A stretch of DNA of 64,000 nucleotides from positions 90,282 to 154,281 of the forward strand of contig NZ_JARXWB010000018.1 in NCBI RefSeq assembly GCF_029892425.1. Direction: 5' to 3'. A program made the position numbers and the translations under genes. This DNA comes from Bradyrhizobium sp. BR13661 (lineage in GTDB: Bacteria; Pseudomonadota; Alphaproteobacteria; Rhizobiales; Xanthobacteraceae). Within the stretch, counting starts at the first letter, position 1. The number at the start of each line of letters is the position of its first letter. The notes beneath the pieces were generated by a model. It made no database searches. It worked only from the letters and a program-made list of their open reading frames with translations, and was not told where the DNA came from. Below, piece after piece: positions 24,099 to 32,624 of this stretch.

Positions 24099-24704
24099 AT
24101 GCTGATGCGGATCCTCGGACTGACCGGCTCGATCGGGATGGGCAAATCCACCACCGCGAAATTGTTCGCGGAGGCCGGCGTGCCCGTCTACGACGCCGAT
24201 GCCGCCGTCCATCAGCTCTATGAGGGCGAGGCCGTGCCGGCGATCGAGGCTGCCTTCCCCGGGACCACCGTGAACGGCAAGGTCGACCGGGCAAAGCTGT
24301 CGGCGCGCGTGGTGCACGATCCCGCCGCCATCAAGCAGCTCGAGCAGATTGTTCACCCCATGCTCGGTGCTTCCCGGCAGAAATTCTTTGCCGACGCGGA
24401 AGCCGCCGAGGCGCCGGTCGTGGTTCTCGACATTCCTCTGCTGTTCGAGACCGGTGGCGAGAAGCGCGTCGATGCCGTGGTCGTGGTCTCGACCTCGCCG
24501 GAAGTTCAGCGCGAGCGTGTGCTGGCGCGGGGAACCATGGACGAGGCCAAACTCGACGCCATCATTGCCAAGCAGATGTCCGATGCCGAAAAGCGCAAGC
24601 GGGCTGATTTCGTGGTGGATACGTCACACGGGCTGCAGCCGGTGCGCGCGCAAATCACGCACATCCTGACCGAGGTCGCTAAGATGCCGCAGCGGCGGAC
24701 CTGA
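24099..24704 (+). CDS. coaE: Dephospho-CoA kinase
   Basis: A 201-residue P-loop kinase for the last step of coenzyme A synthesis. The P-loop is GSIGMGKS at residues 10-17, followed by VYDADAAVHQLY, the VLDIPLLFETGGE lid-base motif and the R-rich QMSDAEKRKRADFVVDTS region typical of CoaE. ATG 24099 (or 24105). It lies between maf and dnaQ with short gaps, consistent with one operon. Confidence 0.96.
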   Translation: MLMRILGLTGSIGMGKSTTAKLFAEAGVPVYDADAAVHQLYEGEAVPAIEAAFPGTTVNGKVDRAKLSARVVHDPAAIKQLEQIVHPMLGASRQKFFADAEAAEAPVVVLDIPLLFETGGEKRVDAVVVVSTSPEVQRERVLARGTMDEAKLDAIIAKQMSDAEKRKRADFVVDTSHGLQPVRAQITHILTEVAKMPQRRT

Positions 24705-24745
24705 TTCGCCGACTTTTACGGCGTCTTGCACGGCATCTTAAAATC

Positions 24746-25468
24746 ATGCGCGAAATCGTCCTCGATACCGAAACCACCGGCCTCGATCCCCTGCGCGGCG
24801 ATCGCCTCGTCGAAATCGGCTGCGTCGAGATCCTCAACCGCATGCCGACGGGACAGACCTATCACGTCTATATCAATCCCGAGCGCGACATGCCGGCGGA
24901 AGCTTTCGCCGTCCACGGGCTGTCGGCTGAATTCCTGTCGACCAAGCCGCTGTTCCACGAGGTGGTCGACGAGTTCCTGGAATTCATCGGCGATGCGCCG
25001 CTGGTGATCCACAACGCCTCGTTCGACATCAGCTTCATCAATGCCGAGCTCGACCGGATCAAGCGCGCGCCGATTCCGCGGGAGCGGCTGGTCGATACGC
25101 TGCTGCTGGCGCGGCGGAAGCATCCGGGCGTATCGAACCGGCTCGACGATCTCTGCTCGCGCTATTCGATCGACAATTCACACCGTACCAAGCACGGCGC
25201 GTTGCTCGATTCAGAGCTTCTGGCTGAGGTTTATGTCGATCTAGTCGGGGCACGGCAGTCGCAGCTCTTGCTGGCGTCGGATGCCCGGGAGATTCGTGTC
25301 AGCAGCGCCGGCGATGCACCGCGGCGGCAGCGGTCGGTGCCGCTTGCGCCGCGGGTGTCAGATGCCGAGCGCGAGGCCCATCGGGCCTTTATCGCAACGA
25401 TGGGCGAGAAGGCGATCTGGAACGAGTATTTGCCCGCTCCAGCCGTTCCTCCGGCTGGCCAGGCTTAA
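24746..25468 (+). CDS. dnaQ: DNA polymerase III epsilon subunit (3'-5' proofreading exonuclease)
   Basis: A 240-residue DEDDh exonuclease. Exo I is LDTETTGLDP with Asp7 and Glu9, Exo II is HNASFDISFINAEL, and Exo III is HGALLDSELLAEVY with the catalytic His. The C-terminal tail after about residue 180 should contact the polymerase alpha subunit. ATG 24746. The stop codon overlaps that of the converging secB gene in the middle of a palindrome. Confidence 0.96.
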   Translation: MREIVLDTETTGLDPLRGDRLVEIGCVEILNRMPTGQTYHVYINPERDMPAEAFAVHGLSAEFLSTKPLFHEVVDEFLEFIGDAPLVIHNASFDISFINAELDRIKRAPIPRERLVDTLLLARRKHPGVSNRLDDLCSRYSIDNSHRTKHGALLDSELLAEVYVDLVGARQSQLLLASDAREIRVSSAGDAPRRQRSVPLAPRVSDAEREAHRAFIATMGEKAIWNEYLPAPAVPPAGQA

Positions 25469-25473
25469 GCCTG
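25460..25473. terminator. Palindrome spanning the overlapping dnaQ and secB stop codons
   Basis: CAGGCTTAAGCCTG is a perfect 14-bp palindrome whose central TTAA supplies the stop codons of both genes on opposite strands. With two mismatches it extends to 28 bp (25453-25480). It is a plausible compact bidirectional terminator, although no T-run follows. Confidence 0.5.
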
Positions 25474-25950
25474 ACCGGCCTGACCCTGGGCGGCCATCTG
25501 CCGCTCCATGTTCTGGCGATAGAGACCGACGAAATCGACCGGGTCCAGCATCAGCGGCGGGAACCCGCCATCGCGCACGGCGGTCGCGATGATCTCGCGG
25601 GCGAACGGAAACAGCAGCCGCGGGCACTCGATCATGACCAGCGGATGCAGGTTCTCCTTCGGCACATTGGCGATGCGGAACACGCCGGCATAGGCCAGCT
25701 CGAATGAGAACATCACCTTGCCGGCGGTCTCGGCCTTGCCCTCGACCGACAGCGTGACCTCGAACTCGGTTTCACTGAGGTTGTTGGCGCCGACATTGAT
25801 CTGGATGTTGATCTGGGGCGGCTGGCTTTGCTGCTGGAGCGAGCTCGGCGCGTTCGGATTTTCGAACGACAGATCCTTGGTATATTGCGCCAGCACATTG
25901 AGCTGGGGAGCCTGGGCCGCCTCGGGAGGGGTGCCGTTACCGTTGGTCAT
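25465..25950 (-). CDS. secB: Protein-export chaperone SecB
   Basis: A 161-residue cytosolic chaperone that keeps preproteins unfolded for SecA. The core has LNVLAQYTKDLSFENPNAP, INIQINVGANNLSETEFEV, the ELAYAGVFRI strand, and MIECPRLLFPFAREIIATAVRDGGFPP. ATG 25950. It is divergent from the Tim44-like gene and converges on dnaQ with a four-base overlap. The coaE-dnaQ-secB neighbourhood is conserved in alphaproteobacteria. Confidence 0.97.
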   Translation of the reverse strand: MTNGNGTPPEAAQAPQLNVLAQYTKDLSFENPNAPSSLQQQSQPPQINIQINVGANNLSETEFEVTLSVEGKAETAGKVMFSFELAYAGVFRIANVPKENLHPLVMIECPRLLFPFAREIIATAVRDGGFPPLMLDPVDFVGLYRQNMERQMAAQGQAGQA

Positions 25951-26360
25951 CGAAGTGTCTCCTTACCCGATTGGGGCTGAATTTCGCGGCGGTTGGCTAA
26001 CATAGGGCCGCCTCATTCCACAAGGACGAACGGCTCCGGAGGGTCGATCCGGGCCGCCCCCAGAACTGGGACGTTTCTCCCGCCCCGGACACGAAATCGC
26101 TTGTTAAACGCTTGAAGATGCGCGATTTCCGCCCACGATCGGGTTTCCCCTTAAGCATAAAACGCGCTACACTTCACGCTGTGCCAAAAGGCGCCATTGG
26201 CCGGGCCCAATTTCGTGCCTACATCCGGCGGACGTGACGCGCGGACCAAAATTGGTGATGTCATCTTGCCGTTCCGGTATGGAACGGTCTACTGGCCGGA
26301 TTGATTTTCCCGGTCACGGCCCCCAGGAAGACCTGAGCAAAGACCAGAAAGCGATACGAC
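25951..26360. other. Divergent promoter region between secB and the Tim44-like gene
   Basis: These 410 bp hold no convincing gene. A perfect inverted repeat CCGTTCC-GGTAT-GGAACGG lies at 26269-26287, 74 bases before the Tim44-like start. Promoters for both directions must be here, but I cannot place a -35/-10 pair with confidence. Confidence 0.4.
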
Positions 26361-27065
26361 GTGGACATCTACACCATCATCTTCCTTGCGCTGGCGGTCT
26401 TTATTTTCCTGCGGCTGCGCAGCGTATTGGGGCAGCGGACCGGCAACGAACGGCCACCGTTCGATCGCACCGCTCGCAATGCGTTGGGGGGAGCTCCGGA
26501 CAATAACGTCGTGACCATGCCGGGCAAGGTGATCGACCAGCCGCCGGCGGCGCCGTTAGCAGAGCCCGCCCCGCCTTCCGATCGCTGGAAGGGCCTGACC
26601 GAGCCGGGCACTGCGCTGGCCCAGGGTCTCGACGCCATCTTCGAGAAGGATTCGACCTTCGATCCGCGCCACTTCATCTCGGGCGCCCGTGGCGCCTATG
26701 AAATGATCGTGCTGGCCTTTGCCAATGGCGATCGCCGCTCGCTGCGCGACCTGCTCTCGTCCGAGGTCTATGAGAGTTTTGACGCCGCGATCAAGGATCG
26801 CGAGAAGAACGAGCAGAAGACCGAGACGCGCTTCGTCTCGATCGACAAGGCCGAGCTGGTCGGCGCCGAGCTGCGCGACAAGACGGCCCAGCTCACTGTC
26901 CGCTTCGTTTCACAGATGATCTCGGTCACCCGTGACAAGGCCGGCAACATCGTCGACGGCAACGCCGACAAGGTCGCCGACATCACCGACATCTGGACTT
27001 TCGCCCGCGACACCACCTCTCGCGATCCGAACTGGAAGCTGGTTGGCACCGGAAGCGCGAATTAA
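26361..27065 (+). CDS. Tim44-like membrane-anchored protein
   Basis: A 234-residue protein with one N-terminal membrane helix (IYTIIFLALAVFIFLRL), a Pro-rich linker and a C-terminal Tim44/MBA1-type domain from about residue 95 (FISGARGAYEMIVLAFANGD, LRDLLSSEVYESF, DIWTFARDTTSRDPNWKLVGTG). Mitochondrial Tim44 tethers the import motor; in alphaproteobacteria this TimA-type protein is of unclear function. GTG 26361. The next gene, mltA, overlaps its end, a conserved pairing with secB, mltA and smr. Confidence 0.88.
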   Translation: MDIYTIIFLALAVFIFLRLRSVLGQRTGNERPPFDRTARNALGGAPDNNVVTMPGKVIDQPPAAPLAEPAPPSDRWKGLTEPGTALAQGLDAIFEKDSTFDPRHFISGARGAYEMIVLAFANGDRRSLRDLLSSEVYESFDAAIKDREKNEQKTETRFVSIDKAELVGAELRDKTAQLTVRFVSQMISVTRDKAGNIVDGNADKVADITDIWTFARDTTSRDPNWKLVGTGSAN

Positions 27066-28563
27066 GAGTTTCCTGAAGACCAGCGCGACGGCGCTTTGCG
27101 CAGGTCTCGTCGTGCTGGCCTCGTTTTCGCTTGGCGCGGAAGCCGCCCGGCGCCACTACCGCAGCCATCATCGTCACGCCCCTGAAGTCGCCGCGATCCC
27201 GCCGCGTGCTCTGCCCTATCCGCAGCTCCCTCTCCCGTTCGAAATTCCCGGCGCGCAATATCTGCCGTTGGCCTGGGCCGACGTGAAGGGCTGGAGCGAG
27301 GACGATCATCTCGCGGCCTATAAGACGTTTCGCGCCAGTTGCCGTTCGATCAATGCGCAGACCGGCGCCTCCGAGCCGAAAGCGCTGAACGGCTCGCTGA
27401 ACGAACCCTGCCGCGCTGCCAAGTCGTTCGAGCCGAGTGATGACGCCAGCGCAAGGACATTCTTCGAGACCAACTTTTCGCCGCTGCGCATCTCGCGCCT
27501 CGGTGAGCCCGATGGCTTTGTCACCGGCTATTACGAGCCGGTACTGGACGGCTCGCGCGCGCAGACCGATGTCTACAACGTGCCGGTCTATCGCCGGCCC
27601 TCGAACCTGTTCGTGCGCGGCTTCAATCAGGCTTCGGTCAGTCTGCCCAACAAGGGGCCGGTGTTTCGCAAAATCGGGCGCCGCAAGCTCGTGCCCTATT
27701 ACGACCGCGGCGAGATCGAGGACGGCAAGATCGCGGGCCGCGGCCTGGAAATCGCCTGGCTGAAGGACCCGACCGATTTGCTGTTCGCCCAGATCCAGGG
27801 CTCGGCGCGGATCAAGTTCGACGACGGCGGCACGATCAGGCTCAACTACGATTCCTACAACGGCTATCCCTACACGGCAGTGGGGCGCGTCCTGGTAGAG
27901 CGCGGCATCATTCCAAAAGAAGAGATGTCGATGCAGAAGATCAGGGAGTGGATGGCCCAAAACCCCGATGGCGCCAAGGAGTTGCGGCGGCAGAACCGCT
28001 CCTACATCTTCTTCCACCAGGTGAACCTCTCCGACAAGGACGAGGCGGTCGGCGCGCAAGGCGTTCCGCTCACCGCCGGCCGTTCGATCGCGGTCGACAA
28101 ATCGCTGCACGTCTTCGGCACGCCGTTCTTCATCGAGGGCGAGCTGCCGATCGAGTCCGACCGCGCCAAGACACCGTTCCATCGTTTGATGATCGCGCAG
28201 GACACCGGCTCCGCCATCATCGGGCCTGCCCGCGCGGATCTCTATTTTGGCGCGGGGGCGGATGCCGGCCGCGTCGCCGGCCGGCTGCGCCACCCCATGC
28301 ATTTCCTGATGCTGGTGCCGAAGAGCCTCGATCCGGACGTCCGCGCCGCCCGGCTGCCGGTACCGGACCCGCGGCCATCGGAGAAGATCGCAAGACTGTT
28401 TCCGCAAGCACCGGCAGCGAAGCCGGTTGTATCAGCCGCAACATCGGGCAAGGACGAGACTGTTGCTGTCGCTAGTCCGGTGCCGCTTCCGGCGCCGCGT
28501 CCTGTGATAGAACCTGTCCGTGAACCGCGCCGGCACATGAAAACCCGTTCCCACCAGCAATGA
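27043..28563 (+). CDS. mltA: Membrane-bound lytic murein transglycosylase A
   Basis: An exported peptidoglycan-cleaving enzyme. The frame is open far upstream inside the Tim44-like gene, but the protein plausibly starts at TTG 27043 (about 506 residues) or nearby, because a signal-like stretch FLKTSATALCAGLVVLASFSLGAEA follows. The MltA domain shows TGYYEPVLDGS, YRRPSNLF, FAQIQGSARIKF and NGYPYTAVGR; the C-terminal 3D domain has AQDTGSAIIGPARADLYFGAG with its aspartates. No lipobox is evident. The tail is Pro/Ala-rich. It overlaps smr by four bases (ATGA). Confidence 0.9.
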   Translation: MAPEARIKSFLKTSATALCAGLVVLASFSLGAEAARRHYRSHHRHAPEVAAIPPRALPYPQLPLPFEIPGAQYLPLAWADVKGWSEDDHLAAYKTFRASCRSINAQTGASEPKALNGSLNEPCRAAKSFEPSDDASARTFFETNFSPLRISRLGEPDGFVTGYYEPVLDGSRAQTDVYNVPVYRRPSNLFVRGFNQASVSLPNKGPVFRKIGRRKLVPYYDRGEIEDGKIAGRGLEIAWLKDPTDLLFAQIQGSARIKFDDGGTIRLNYDSYNGYPYTAVGRVLVERGIIPKEEMSMQKIREWMAQNPDGAKELRRQNRSYIFFHQVNLSDKDEAVGAQGVPLTAGRSIAVDKSLHVFGTPFFIEGELPIESDRAKTPFHRLMIAQDTGSAIIGPARADLYFGAGADAGRVAGRLRHPMHFLMLVPKSLDPDVRAARLPVPDPRPSEKIARLFPQAPAAKPVVSAATSGKDETVAVASPVPLPAPRPVIEPVREPRRHMKTRSHQQ

Positions 28564-29147
28564 AGAGATCGTCCCGTCCGCCCGTGCTGGATCCGCGCCC
28601 TTCGCCGCGCCGGCGCGGCTTAAGCGAGGAAGACCGCGAGCTGTGGGAGCTCGTGGCGAGACAGGTCAAGCCGCTGCGAAAGCATCGGAGGACGAAGGTT
28701 CACGCCGCGCCGCAACCGGAGCCTGCTTCGGCCGCGGTTGCGAAACCGACGCTGTCGCCGCGGCCATTGGCTCAGGCATCAGTCCCACGTCCGTCAAAGC
28801 CGGCAATGCCGCCGCTCGCCCCGCTCGGCAAGCGCGAACGGACAAAATTGTCGCGCGGCCGCAGCGAGATCGACGCGCGGCTCGATCTGCATGGCATGAC
28901 CCAGATGCGCGCGCATCGCGCCCTGACCGGTTTCCTGCACCGGGCCCACCACGAGGGCCTGACCTTCGTGCTGGTCATCACCGGCAAGGGTCGCAGCGGC
29001 GGCGAAAGCGGCGTGCTGCGTCGGCAGGTGCCGGAATGGCTGAGCCTGCCGGAATTCCGCGCCTTCGTGGTCGGGTTCGAAGAGGCAAGCATCGGCCACG
29101 GTGGCGAGGGCGCGCTGTATGTACGGATCCGGCGAGCGAGGTTTTAG
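28560..29147 (+). CDS. Smr-domain protein (putative nuclease)
   Basis: A 195-residue protein. The first 100 residues are basic and Pro-rich; the C-terminal Smr domain has LDLHGMTQMRAHRAL, VITGKGRSGG and GGEGALYVRIRR. Smr domains are found in MutS2 and in stand-alone endonucleases that nick DNA or cleave stalled-ribosome mRNA; which applies here is unknown. ATG 28560 overlaps the mltA stop. It converges on hslU without a clear terminator in the 29-bp gap. Confidence 0.88.
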   Translation: MKRSSRPPVLDPRPSPRRRGLSEEDRELWELVARQVKPLRKHRRTKVHAAPQPEPASAAVAKPTLSPRPLAQASVPRPSKPAMPPLAPLGKRERTKLSRGRSEIDARLDLHGMTQMRAHRALTGFLHRAHHEGLTFVLVITGKGRSGGESGVLRRQVPEWLSLPEFRAFVVGFEEASIGHGGEGALYVRIRRARF

Positions 29148-29176
29148 CGCCGCATCCATCGCGCGATCGCCCAAAA

Positions 29177-30481
29177 TTACAAAATGAACCGGCTCAGATC
29201 CGCATTCTTGGCGAGGTCGCCGACGTGCTTCTGCACGAAATCGGCATCGACCCGGACAGTCTCGCCGCTGCGGTCAGGGGCGGTGAAGGAGATTTCGTCC
29301 AGCACCCGCTCCATCACGGTCTGGAGCCGGCGCGCGCCGATGTTCTCGACGGTGGAATTGACGGCGACCGCGACGTCGGCGAGTGCGTCGACGGCGCTGT
29401 CGGTGATGTCGAGCGTGACGCCCTCGGTCTGCATCAAGGCGACATATTGCTTGATCAGCGAGGCCTCGGGCTCGGTCAGGATGCGGCGCATGTCGTCGCG
29501 GGTCAGCGCCTGCAATTCGACGCGGATCGGCAGGCGGCCCTGCAATTCCGGCAGCAGGTCCGACGGTTTCGCGACATGGAAGGCGCCTGAAGCAATGAAC
29601 AGGATGTGGTCGGTCTTCACGGCGCCATGCTTGGTCGAGACCGTGGTGCCCTCGATCAGCGGCAGCAGATCGCGCTGCACGCCTTCGCGCGAGACATCGC
29701 CGCCGACGCGGCCGTCGCGGGCGCAGATCTTGTCGATCTCGTCGAGGAACACGATGCCATTGTTCTCGACCGCACTGATCGCCTCCAGCGTCAGCTGATC
29801 AGTGTCCAGCAGCTTGTCGGATTCCTCGTTGACGAGGATCTCGTGCGAGTTCTCGACCGTCAGCCGCCGCGTCTTGCTGCGGCCGCCCATCTTGCCGAAG
29901 ATGTCGCCGATCGAGATCGCGCCCATCTGCGCGCCCGGCATGCCCGGGATCTCGAACATCGGCATGCCGCCGCCTGACGACTGGGTCTCGATCTCGATTT
30001 CCTTGTCGTTGAGCTCGCCCGCGCGCAGCTTCTTGCGGAAGGATTCCCGCGTCGCCGCGCTGGCATTGGCGCCGACCAGTGCATCGAGCACGCGCTCTTC
30101 AGCGGCGAGCTGGGCCCGCGCCTGAACGTCCTTGCGCTTCCTCTCGCGCACCTGGGCAATCGCGACCTCGACGAGATCGCGCACGATCTGCTCGACGTCG
30201 CGGCCGACATAGCCGACCTCGGTGAACTTTGTCGCTTCCACCTTCAGGAACGGCGCGTTGGCGAGTTTGGCCAATCGCCGCGCGATTTCCGTTTTGCCGA
30301 CGCCGGTGGGGCCGATCATCAGGATGTTCTTCGGCAGCACCTCCTCGCGCAAGGAGCCTTCGAGCTGCTGCCGGCGCCAGCGGTTGCGCAGCGCGATCGA
30401 GACGGCGCGCTTGGCGTCGGACTGGCCGACGATGAAACGGTCGAGTTCGGATACGATTTCGCGGGGAGAAAAGTCTGTCAT
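29177..30481 (-). CDS. hslU: ATP-dependent protease ATPase subunit HslU
   Basis: A 434-residue AAA+ unfoldase that feeds HslV. Walker A is GPTGVGKT at residues 57-64 and Walker B is IVFLDEIDKI; the GYVGRDVEQIVRDL pore segment, the I domain (about 110-240) and the final LSRFIL tail that docks into HslV are all present. ATG 30481. The peptidase gene hslV is upstream on the same strand, with a membrane-protein gene in between. Confidence 0.98.
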   Translation of the reverse strand: MTDFSPREIVSELDRFIVGQSDAKRAVSIALRNRWRRQQLEGSLREEVLPKNILMIGPTGVGKTEIARRLAKLANAPFLKVEATKFTEVGYVGRDVEQIVRDLVEVAIAQVRERKRKDVQARAQLAAEERVLDALVGANASAATRESFRKKLRAGELNDKEIEIETQSSGGGMPMFEIPGMPGAQMGAISIGDIFGKMGGRSKTRRLTVENSHEILVNEESDKLLDTDQLTLEAISAVENNGIVFLDEIDKICARDGRVGGDVSREGVQRDLLPLIEGTTVSTKHGAVKTDHILFIASGAFHVAKPSDLLPELQGRLPIRVELQALTRDDMRRILTEPEASLIKQYVALMQTEGVTLDITDSAVDALADVAVAVNSTVENIGARRLQTVMERVLDEISFTAPDRSGETVRVDADFVQKHVGDLAKNADLSRFIL

Positions 30482-30533
30482 GGGACCTTAGCTAGGATTG
30501 GAAGCCGGCGGGGACAAGCCGCTTTTTTGGCCG

Positions 30534-31157
30534 TCAGATGATCGGCGGGCCGGATTGCCATTGCTTCACGGCCTCGATTGGATGGATCAGCATCAGGATG
30601 TTGAGCGTCAGATTGTCGCGAATATGCAGCGCCAGCATGATCTCGAAGGCGAGCCCGAGCGCGACGGTTGCGGTAACAGGTAGCACGCGCGCGGCAACGA
30701 ACCCCAGCATCATGAATAGCGTGTCCGAGACCGAGTTGACGATGCTGTCGCCGTAATAATCCAGCGAGATCGTGCCGGCGCGGTAGCGCTCGATGATGAA
30801 TGGCGAGTTCTCGACGATCTCCCAGGCGCCCTCGATCAGCATCGCAATGACCAGCCGCGCAGGCCAAGAAAGCTCGAGAAAAGTCAATCGCCGCGCGAAC
30901 AACAGCCACGTCAATCCGTAGAACAGGAAGCCGTGCAGCACGTGCGAGAAACTGTACCAGTCGGCGATGTGCTGCGAATTCTCCGAGCTGTTCACCACGC
31001 CATGCCAGAGCTTGACGTAACCGCAGGTGCAGATCGGCACCCGCCCCATCGCAAACAGGATCGATGCCTGCAACGCCAGCAGCAATAGCGCGATGCCGAC
31101 CCAGGCGAGCGGCGGCAATGCGGGTTGGATCGGGTTGGCGCTGCGGGCTGAGATCAT
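30534..31157 (-). CDS. DUF2585-family membrane protein
   Basis: A 207-residue integral membrane protein with about five to six hydrophobic segments (LAWVGIALLLLALQASILFAM, SHVLHGFLFYGLTWLLF, LVIAMLIEGAWEIVENS). It carries a CTCGYVKLWHG motif and the conserved acidic EGAWEIVEN helix followed by YYGDSIVNSVSD, the pattern of DUF2585 (UPF0314). Its function is unknown. It sits between hslV (2-base gap) and hslU (52-base gap), so it is co-transcribed with the protease. Confidence 0.85.
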   Translation of the reverse strand: MISARSANPIQPALPPLAWVGIALLLLALQASILFAMGRVPICTCGYVKLWHGVVNSSENSQHIADWYSFSHVLHGFLFYGLTWLLFARRLTFLELSWPARLVIAMLIEGAWEIVENSPFIIERYRAGTISLDYYGDSIVNSVSDTLFMMLGFVAARVLPVTATVALGLAFEIMLALHIRDNLTLNILMLIHPIEAVKQWQSGPPII

Positions 31158-31159
31158 CC

Positions 31160-31720
31160 TCAGCCGGCCGTCAGCGCTTCGATGGTGACGTTGCGGTTGG
31201 TGTAGACGCAGATGTCGGCGGCGATGTCGAGGGAGCGGCGGACGATGGTCTCGGCGTCCTTGTCGGTATCAACAAGGGCGCGGGCCGCGGCCAGCGCGTA
31301 ATTGCCGCCGGAGCCGATCGCCATCACGCCGGCTTCGGGCTCGAGCACGTCGCCGGTGCCTGTCAGCACCAGGGAGACGTCCTTGTCGGCCACGATCATC
31401 ATGGCCTCCAGCCGGCGGAGGTAGCGGTCGGTGCGCCAGTCCTTGGCGAGCTCGACCGCCGCCCGGGTCAGTTGCCCCGGATATTGCTCGAGCTTGCTCT
31501 CCAGCCGCTCAAACAGCGTGAAAGCGTCCGCGGTGGCGCCGGCAAAGCCGCCGATCACGTCGCCCTTGCCGAGTTTCCGGACCTTTTTGGCGTTGGACTT
31601 GATCACGGTCTGGCCGATCGAGACCTGGCCGTCGCCGCCGATCACCACCCTGCCGCCCTTGCGGACCGTCAAAATCGTGGTGCCGTGCCAGACCGGCGAG
31701 CTGTTCTGGGAATCCTGCAT
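31160..31720 (-). CDS. hslV: ATP-dependent protease peptidase subunit HslV
   Basis: A 186-residue proteasome-like threonine peptidase. After HG the mature N-terminus begins at the catalytic Thr14 (TTILTVRKGG), with KVRKLGKGDVIGGFAGATADAFTL and AIGSGGNYALAAARAL as further family marks. Start at ATG 31720 (MQDSQNSS); another ATG is one codon upstream. On the minus strand about 80-107 bases upstream is a weak RpoH-like pair (CTGG, 17 bases, CCTATGG; 31800-31827), plausible for a heat-shock gene but with one mismatch in each half. Confidence 0.97.
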   Translation of the reverse strand: MQDSQNSSPVWHGTTILTVRKGGRVVIGGDGQVSIGQTVIKSNAKKVRKLGKGDVIGGFAGATADAFTLFERLESKLEQYPGQLTRAAVELAKDWRTDRYLRRLEAMMIVADKDVSLVLTGTGDVLEPEAGVMAIGSGGNYALAAARALVDTDKDAETIVRRSLDIAADICVYTNRNVTIEALTAG

Positions 31721-31886
31721 CATGAACCTCATTGTCCCGGCTGATTTAGGCGGTCGCGGTCGGGCGCACAACGGGCCGTTCCGGGCCGAATTTCGCTCAC
31801 CATAGGCAGAAGTAGAGGCCCGGCCAGCCGTTCCCGCAGTAGCGAAGGTGTCATTTGGCTGTTAAGAGACTGGCGTTTTCGGCCCC

Positions 31887-31937
31887 GAGCATGATCCCGG
31901 AAAAGTGGGTACCGGTTTTCCGGGAAGGATCATGCTC
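31887..31937. repeat. Palindromic element, GAGCATGATC family, upstream of hisB
   Basis: A 51-bp element with perfect ends GAGCATGATC and GATCATGCTC and an inner CCCGGAAAA / TTTTCCGGG pair. It lies in the divergent hslV-hisB gap, 25 bases before the hisB start, so it is likely in the hisB 5' leader or promoter. Confidence 0.85.
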
Positions 31938-31962
31938 AAATAGAAGCGAAAGCCAGCTTTCA

Positions 31963-32556
31963 ATGCGCACCGCGACGATCAAGCGCAAGACCAAGGAAAC
32001 CGACATCGAGGTCTCCGTGAACCTCGATGGCACCGGTGTGGCCAATATCGCCACCGGCATCGGCTTTTTCGACCATATGCTCGATCTCCTCGCACGCCAT
32101 TCCCGCATCGACCTCACGGTCAAGGCGGTGGGCGATCTGCACATTGATTATCACCATACCACCGAAGACACCGGCATCGCGCTCGGCCAGGCGGTCAGGC
32201 AGGCGCTCGGCAACATGGCGGGCATCACCCGCTATGCCGGCGTGCACATGCCCATGGACGAGACGCTGTCGCGCGTGGTCATCGACATCTCGGGCCGCCC
32301 GTTCCTGGTGTTCAAGGCCGACTTTCCCCGCGACAAGATCGGTGAATTCGACACCGAGCTGGTGCGCGAGTGGTTCCAGGCCTTCGCCATGAATGCCGGC
32401 GTGACTCTCCACGTCGAGACCCTATATGGCGATAACAGCCACCATATCGCCGAGTCCTGCTTCAAGGGCCTGGCGCGGGCGCTGCGCACCGCGGTTGCGA
32501 TCGATCCCAAGGCGGCGGGCGAAATCCCGTCCACCAAGGGTTCGCTTGGCGGCTGA
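31963..32556 (+). CDS. hisB: Imidazoleglycerol-phosphate dehydratase
   Basis: A 197-residue stand-alone dehydratase of histidine synthesis (no fused phosphatase). The metal motifs HHTTEDTGIALGQ and HHIAESCFKGLARALR are both present, as are GIGFFDHMLDLLARHS and the N-terminal RKTKETDIEVSVNLDGTG. Start chosen at ATG 31963; the frame is open upstream through the palindromic element but those residues are not HisB-like. First gene of hisB-DUF2628-hisHAFE. Confidence 0.97.
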   Translation: MRTATIKRKTKETDIEVSVNLDGTGVANIATGIGFFDHMLDLLARHSRIDLTVKAVGDLHIDYHHTTEDTGIALGQAVRQALGNMAGITRYAGVHMPMDETLSRVVIDISGRPFLVFKADFPRDKIGEFDTELVREWFQAFAMNAGVTLHVETLYGDNSHHIAESCFKGLARALRTAVAIDPKAAGEIPSTKGSLGG

Positions 32557-32624
32557 TCTCTCCGTCTCGGTGGCTAAGCGCTGCCAGCGGTATCACTTCA
32601 ATTCTCGAGAACGGGGCATCGAAA

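Noticed and set aside
31800..31827. RpoH-like promoter CTGG-N17-CCTATGG upstream of hslV
   Set aside because: One mismatch in each half, so not listed as a separate feature; mentioned with hslV only.
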